A stretch of 64,000 nucleotides of DNA, taken from contig NZ_LN831790.1 of the NCBI RefSeq assembly GCF_001013905.1, positions 3,920,001-3,984,000 of the forward strand. The letters are read 5' to 3'. This document shows positions 60,027-64,000 of this stretch, in pieces. Numbering within the stretch: position 1 is the stretch's first letter; each line of letters begins with the position of its first letter. Source of the DNA: Streptomyces leeuwenhoekii (GTDB lineage: Bacteria > Actinomycetota > Actinomycetes > Streptomycetales > Streptomycetaceae). A program made the position numbers and the translations under genes. The notes below the pieces were generated by a model. It saw only the letters and a program-made list of their open reading frames with translations. It was not told the DNA's origin and made no database searches.

Positions 60027-61979
60027 GTGGGGAGCATTCCGAATCAGCGGCCGCCGGGTGACGTGCCGTCGGCGCACATGGTGGTGTGCGGCGACGACGG
60101 ACTCGCGCACCGGCTCGCCGCCGAACTGCGGGGTGTCTACGGCGAGCAGGTCACCCTCGTCGTCCCGCCCTCCCGCGGCCAGGTGCGCCAGCCCGTGGTC
60201 GGACGGGCCCGCGCGGTCTCGGCGGCCCTGCTCGACCGGGTCGTGAACGCGGCCGTCAACCGGGCCAACGGCGGCGAGCCCGCCGGTGGCGAACGGGTGC
60301 TGGAGGCCGCGGAGGCGACCGAGGCGGTGCTCGCGGAGGCGGGCGTCGACCGGGCCGCCGCGCTGGCGCTGGTGTACGACGACGACGAGACCAACATCCG
60401 GGCCGCGCTGACCGCCCGCCGGCTCAACCCCCGCCTCCGGCTGGTCCTGCGCCTGTACAACCGGCGGCTCGGCCAGCACATAGAGGACCTCCTCGACCAG
60501 GCCGCCGCGCTGGCGACGGGACACACCGGCGAGGCCCCGGCGGGCTTCGACACCTCCACCACCGTCCTGTCCGACGCCGACACCGCCGCCCCGGCGCTGG
60601 CGGCCACCGCGCTCGCCGGCACCAGCAAGGTCGTCCACGCCGACGGCCTGCTGCTGCACGCGGTGGAGCGGCAGCCGCCCCGGCCCGGCGAGGTCGCCGA
60701 CCCGGGACTGTGCACGCTGGCGCTGCTCTCCGCGACGAGCACCGATCCGGCCGGCGCCGACGGTTCGGAGGGCAGCGGCGACCAGGGGCCGCGGCTGCTG
60801 CCCGACGCGGCGGCGGTGGAGGCCGCCACCGGGCGCGGCACCGTGGTCCTGGAGCGGGTCGCCTACTCCGGGCCGTCCCTGCCGGCCGGTCGCGCCGGCG
60901 TGCCGCCGCTGGGTTCGCTGTTCTCGCCGCGGCTGCGGTGGTCGCTGGCGGGCCTGGTGGGCTGTGTCGTGGCGCTCGCCGTCGCGCTGACCCTGGTGAC
61001 CGGCGACCACCCGCTGCACGCGACCTATGTGACCCTGCTCGACCTGTTCGCCATCAACGAGCCGGCCCTGGACAAGCCCACCGGGCGCCAGATCCTCCAA
61101 CTGCTGTCCGGACTGGTCGGCCTGTTGCTGCTGCCGGTGCTGCTGGCGGCGGTCCTGGAGGCCCTGGGCACCTTCCGCACCGCGTCGGCGCTGCGCAAAC
61201 CGCCGCGCGGACTCGGCGGGCACGTGGTGCTGCTCGGCCTCGGCAAGATCGGCACACGGGTGCTGACCCGGCTGCGCGAGCTGCACATCCCGGTGGTGTG
61301 CGTCGAGGCCGACCCGGAGGCGCGGGGCCTGGCGACCGCGCGCCGGCTGCGGGTGCCGGTGGTGCTCGGCGACGTCACCCAGGAGGGCGTCCTGGAGGCC
61401 GCCAAGATCCACCGCGCGCACGCCCTGCTGGCGCTGACCAGCGCGGACACCACCAACCTGGAGGCCGTGCTGTACGCCCGGTCGGTACGGCCCGACCTAC
61501 GGGTGGTGCTGCGGCTGTACGACGACGACTTCGCCACCGCCGTGTACCGCACCCTGCGCGCCGCGCACCCCGGCGCGCTCACCCGCAGCCGCAGCGTGTC
61601 CCATCTGGCCGCACCCGCGTTCGCCGGGGCCATGATGGGCCGGCAGATCCTGGGCGCGATCCCGGTCGAGCGGCGGGTGCTGCTCTTCGCGGCCGTCGAG
61701 GTGGGCGGCCACCCCCAGTTGGAGGGCCGGACCGTCGGCGAGGCGTTCCGGCCGGGCTCCTGGCGGGTGCTGGCGTTGGACACCTCAGCGCCGGACGAGC
61801 GCCGCCGGGACGAGGGCGGGGCGGAACCGTCCGGCACGGACCGGCCGCCGTCGGCGCTGGTGTGGGACGTGCCCGACACCTATGTGCTGCGGCCCGGGGA
61901 CCGGGTCGTGCTGGCGGCGACCCGCAGAGGGCTGGCCGAGCTGCTGGGCCGCAGGAGCCGGGAGCGGACGCAGGCCTGA
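60027..61979 (+). CDS. Membrane protein with two TrkA-N/RCK domains
   Basis: About 650 residues. The first Rossmann (TrkA-N) domain starts MVVCGDDGLAHRLAAEL (about 18). A membrane pair lies at about 305-330 and 365-385, with a pore-helix-like stretch between (YVTLLDLFAINEP). The second RCK domain begins GGHVVLLGLGKIGTRVLTRL (about 398) and ends with a TrkA-C-like part (PDTYVLRPGDRVVLAA). It resembles calcium-gated or Trk-like potassium channel subunits but lacks a TVGYG filter, so ion transport is unproven. The GTG 60027 start is a best guess; ATG 60078 is possible. Confidence 0.78.
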   Translation: MGSIPNQRPPGDVPSAHMVVCGDDGLAHRLAAELRGVYGEQVTLVVPPSRGQVRQPVVGRARAVSAALLDRVVNAAVNRANGGEPAGGERVLEAAEATEAVLAEAGVDRAAALALVYDDDETNIRAALTARRLNPRLRLVLRLYNRRLGQHIEDLLDQAAALATGHTGEAPAGFDTSTTVLSDADTAAPALAATALAGTSKVVHADGLLLHAVERQPPRPGEVADPGLCTLALLSATSTDPAGADGSEGSGDQGPRLLPDAAAVEAATGRGTVVLERVAYSGPSLPAGRAGVPPLGSLFSPRLRWSLAGLVGCVVALAVALTLVTGDHPLHATYVTLLDLFAINEPALDKPTGRQILQLLSGLVGLLLLPVLLAAVLEALGTFRTASALRKPPRGLGGHVVLLGLGKIGTRVLTRLRELHIPVVCVEADPEARGLATARRLRVPVVLGDVTQEGVLEAAKIHRAHALLALTSADTTNLEAVLYARSVRPDLRVVLRLYDDDFATAVYRTLRAAHPGALTRSRSVSHLAAPAFAGAMMGRQILGAIPVERRVLLFAAVEVGGHPQLEGRTVGEAFRPGSWRVLALDTSAPDERRRDEGGAEPSGTDRPPSALVWDVPDTYVLRPGDRVVLAATRRGLAELLGRRSRERTQA

Positions 61980-62063
61980 GCCCGCACCGGCCCGGCCGCC
62001 CCCGCCCCGCCACCGGTCCGGCCGCGCCCGCCCCGCCGCCGGCCCGACCGTCCACACCGGGCC

Positions 62064-62241
62064 CCGCCACCATCACGGCAAACGCCCGCTACCTCGCGGC
62101 AGACGCCCTACCGCGGTCACGGCAGACGCCCCGCCACCGTGACGGCAGACGCCCGCCACCTTCGCGGCAGACACCCCGCCACCGTCACGGCAGACGCCCG
62201 CCACCTTCGCGGCAGACACCCCGCCACCGTCACGGCAGATG
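62064..62241. repeat. About 22-bp degenerate tandem repeats, CGGCAGACGCC type
   Basis: About eight units around CGCCACCGTCACGGCAGACG. The last part is a perfect 45-bp double unit. The array runs into the last codons of the S9 peptidase gene (stop at 62230-62232). It is not a CRISPR array. Confidence 0.8.
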
Positions 62242-63999
62242 CCGCGCCGCGAAGTCCAGCTCCAGCCGGACCTGCTTGATCCGCTCGTCCACCACCAGGG
62301 AGCCGTGCCCGGCGTCGTAGCGGTACACCTCGTGGACCGCCCCGCGCGCCTGGAGCCGCTTGACGTAGTTCTCGATCTGGCGGATGGGGCAGCGCGGGTC
62401 GTTGACGCCGGCCGAGATGTACACCGGTGCCTTGACCCGGTCGACGTACGTCAGCGGGGAGGACGCCTCGAAGCGCTCCGGGACCTCCTCCGGGGTACCG
62501 CCGAGCAGGGTGCGGTCCAGGGCCTTCAGGCTCTCCATCTCGTCGTGGTAGGCGGTGACGTAGTCGGCGACGGGCACCGCGGCGATGCCCACCGCCCAGT
62601 GGTCCGGCTGGGTGCCGAGCCCCAGGAGCGTGAGGTAGCCGCCCCAGGAGCCGCCGGTGAGGACCAGCCGCTCGGGATCGGCGAGGCCGGAGGCGACCGC
62701 CCACTCGCGCACCGCCGCGATGTCCTCCAGTTCGATCAGACCGACCCGGTGCTTGAGGGCGTCGGTCCAGGCCCGGCCGTATCCGGTGGAGCCGCGGTAG
62801 TTGACCCGGACCACCGCGTACCCGTGGTCGACCCAGGCCGCCGGGCCCGCGGCGAAGGAGTCGCTGTCGTGCCAGGTGGGGCCGCCGTGGATGTCGAAGA
62901 CCGTGGGCAGCGGCCCGGTGGCGCCCTCCGGCTTCTGCACCAGGGCGTGGATCCGGCCGCCGGGGCCCTCCACCCACACGTCCTCCACCGGCACCGCGCG
63001 GGGTGCCCTCATGCCGGGCGGGTCCAGCACGACCCGGCCCGTGGTGGAGCGGACCGCGGGCGGCTCGGCGGCCGAGGACCACAGGTACTCCACACTGCCG
63101 TCCGGGCGTGCGGTCGCGCCCGACACCGAACCCGCCGGGGTGGGGATCTCCACCAGCTCGCGGGTGGCCAGGTCGTAGCGGAACAGCTCGCTGCGGGCCT
63201 CGAAGCCGTGCACGACCAGCAGGGCGCTGCCGTCCGGGTACCACTCGGCGCTCACGTCACCGGGCAGCTCCAGCGCGAGGTCGGTCTCCTCCCCCGTCGC
63301 CACGTCCCAGACCATCGGCTCCCACCGGCCGCGCCGCTGATGGCCGACGAGCAGCCGGGTGTCGCCCACGACCGGAGCGAAGCCCAGCACCTCCAGGCCC
63401 AGCTCCTCGCTGCCGCCCTTGCTGTCGTCGAGCTCGGCGACCGTGGTGCCGTCCGGGCGCAGCACGCGCAGCGCGGAGTGCATCGCGTCACCGTGCTCGG
63501 TGTGCTCGATGGCGATGAGCGAGCCGTCGTGGGAGAGGTCGCCGACCCCCGCCGACTCGCGGTGCCGGTAGATCTCCACCGGCGCCTCGCCGGTGCGCGC
63601 GAGGTGGATCGTCGTACCGTCCTCGTCGGTGGAGCGGCCGATCACCGCGGTGCGCCCGTCCCGGCCGAGGGCGAGACCGGCCGGGTAGGAGGGGTCCAGG
63701 CCCGGCACCGCGAGCTCGTCCTCGCCGCCCTCGAAGGGCTGGCGGCGCCAGACGCCGAACTCGTCGCCGTCCTTGTCGTCGAACCACCAGATCCAGGCGC
63801 CGTCCGGCGAGAGCACCCCGTCCGTCGTGCCGTTCGGCCGGTGCGTCGCCTGCCGCTGCTCGCCGGTCGAGCGGTCCCACGCGTACAGCTCGTACGTCCC
63901 CGTCGCGTTCGACACGAACAGGGAGCGGTCCGGGGCGTCCTGCGCCCAGTCGGGCAGCGACACCCGGGGGGCCCGGAAGCGCTTCTCCCAGTCCGGCAT
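62230..63999 (-). CDS. S9-family serine peptidase (acylaminoacyl-peptidase-like)
   Basis: A 589-residue prolyl oligopeptidase-family enzyme. The N-terminal beta-propeller (about 15-330) has WD-like repeats (DGVLSPDGAWIWWF, DLSHDGSLIAIEH). The C-terminal alpha/beta hydrolase has the nucleophile in LTGGSWGGYLTLLG (about 447), Asp in AGVNDPRCPI (about 535) and His in YDAGHGS (about 568). No signal peptide, so cytosolic. The ATG at 63999 is one base from the window edge and looks like the true start, but cannot be checked further upstream. Confidence 0.92.
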   Translation of the reverse strand: MPDWEKRFRAPRVSLPDWAQDAPDRSLFVSNATGTYELYAWDRSTGEQRQATHRPNGTTDGVLSPDGAWIWWFDDKDGDEFGVWRRQPFEGGEDELAVPGLDPSYPAGLALGRDGRTAVIGRSTDEDGTTIHLARTGEAPVEIYRHRESAGVGDLSHDGSLIAIEHTEHGDAMHSALRVLRPDGTTVAELDDSKGGSEELGLEVLGFAPVVGDTRLLVGHQRRGRWEPMVWDVATGEETDLALELPGDVSAEWYPDGSALLVVHGFEARSELFRYDLATRELVEIPTPAGSVSGATARPDGSVEYLWSSAAEPPAVRSTTGRVVLDPPGMRAPRAVPVEDVWVEGPGGRIHALVQKPEGATGPLPTVFDIHGGPTWHDSDSFAAGPAAWVDHGYAVVRVNYRGSTGYGRAWTDALKHRVGLIELEDIAAVREWAVASGLADPERLVLTGGSWGGYLTLLGLGTQPDHWAVGIAAVPVADYVTAYHDEMESLKALDRTLLGGTPEEVPERFEASSPLTYVDRVKAPVYISAGVNDPRCPIRQIENYVKRLQARGAVHEVYRYDAGHGSLVVDERIKQVRLELDFAARHLP

Positions 64000-64000
64000 C

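Noticed and set aside
62064..62241. CRISPR-like repeat array
   Set aside because: Units are tandem without unique spacers, degenerate, and derived from a gene 3' end; no cas genes are present.

Overview
The window is high-GC actinobacterial DNA and almost certainly comes from a Streptomyces. It carries a WblA-type WhiB regulator beside a pair of ArsA-like ATPases and a class A penicillin-binding protein (a linkage I recall from S. coelicolor), many GTG and TTG starts, DUF317 and DUF2637 proteins, NsdA-like TPR regulators and a SAV_2336-type conflict protein. No species can be named from sequence alone.

Layout. (1) 1-9436 is core chromosome: RidA and DUF4177, two ArsA-like ATPases, wblA, a class A PBP, a YqeY-like protein, a metallophosphoesterase and a Pr6Pr membrane protein. 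(2) 9437-45838 is a 36.4-kb integrated element at the 3' end of tRNA-Pro(CGG). It is bounded by a perfect 52-bp direct repeat (attL 9469-9520, attR 45787-45838), and each end also has a matching double TGGGAGCC arm site inside it. (3) 45839-64000 is chromosome again: a truncated TPR regulator, a four-gene vWA/MoxR-type (VMAP) conflict system at 47940-54766, a secreted FG-GAP protein, a MerR/SulP divergent pair, a two-RCK membrane protein and an S9 peptidase.

Inside the element. The left part is the mobility module: a membrane protein, a tyrosine integrase with a LacI-type helix-turn-helix inserted in its catalytic domain, an excisionase-like protein, an XRE regulator, a replication initiator with iteron-like repeats in its own coding sequence, a DnaC-like loader that has lost its P-loop, a DUF2637 membrane protein with a late frameshift, and MobC plus a relaxase behind a palindromic oriT candidate. 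I found no FtsK/TraB translocase, so the element looks mobilizable rather than self-transmissible, and it is partly decayed. The middle is cargo: DUF317 proteins, a nucleotidyltransferase, a membrane-anchored Mrr-like nuclease, decayed methyltransferase and creatininase genes, a TauD-like oxygenase, a possible HEPN protein and an ISL3 fragment.

The most interesting cargo is an apparently undescribed biosynthetic locus at about 26164-39456: D-amino-acid oxidase, regulators, a GT4 glycosyltransferase, a 2-hydroxyacid dehydrogenase-like protein missing two catalytic residues, a MoaA-like radical SAM enzyme, a nucleotidyltransferase-like protein, a second radical SAM enzyme, a NodU/CmcH carbamoyltransferase, a SpoT/MESH1-like HD hydrolase and a second (frameshifted) glycosyltransferase. 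A second-type glutamyl-tRNA synthetase follows on the opposite strand. Seven genes from 29345 to 38027 are overlapping or nearly so and should be one transcript. The extra GluRS suggests either self-resistance or a supply of Glu-tRNA. The right end is a defence segment: a PstI/BsuBI-type restriction-modification pair, an orphan 5S rRNA gene and a protein with two GHKL ATPase domains.
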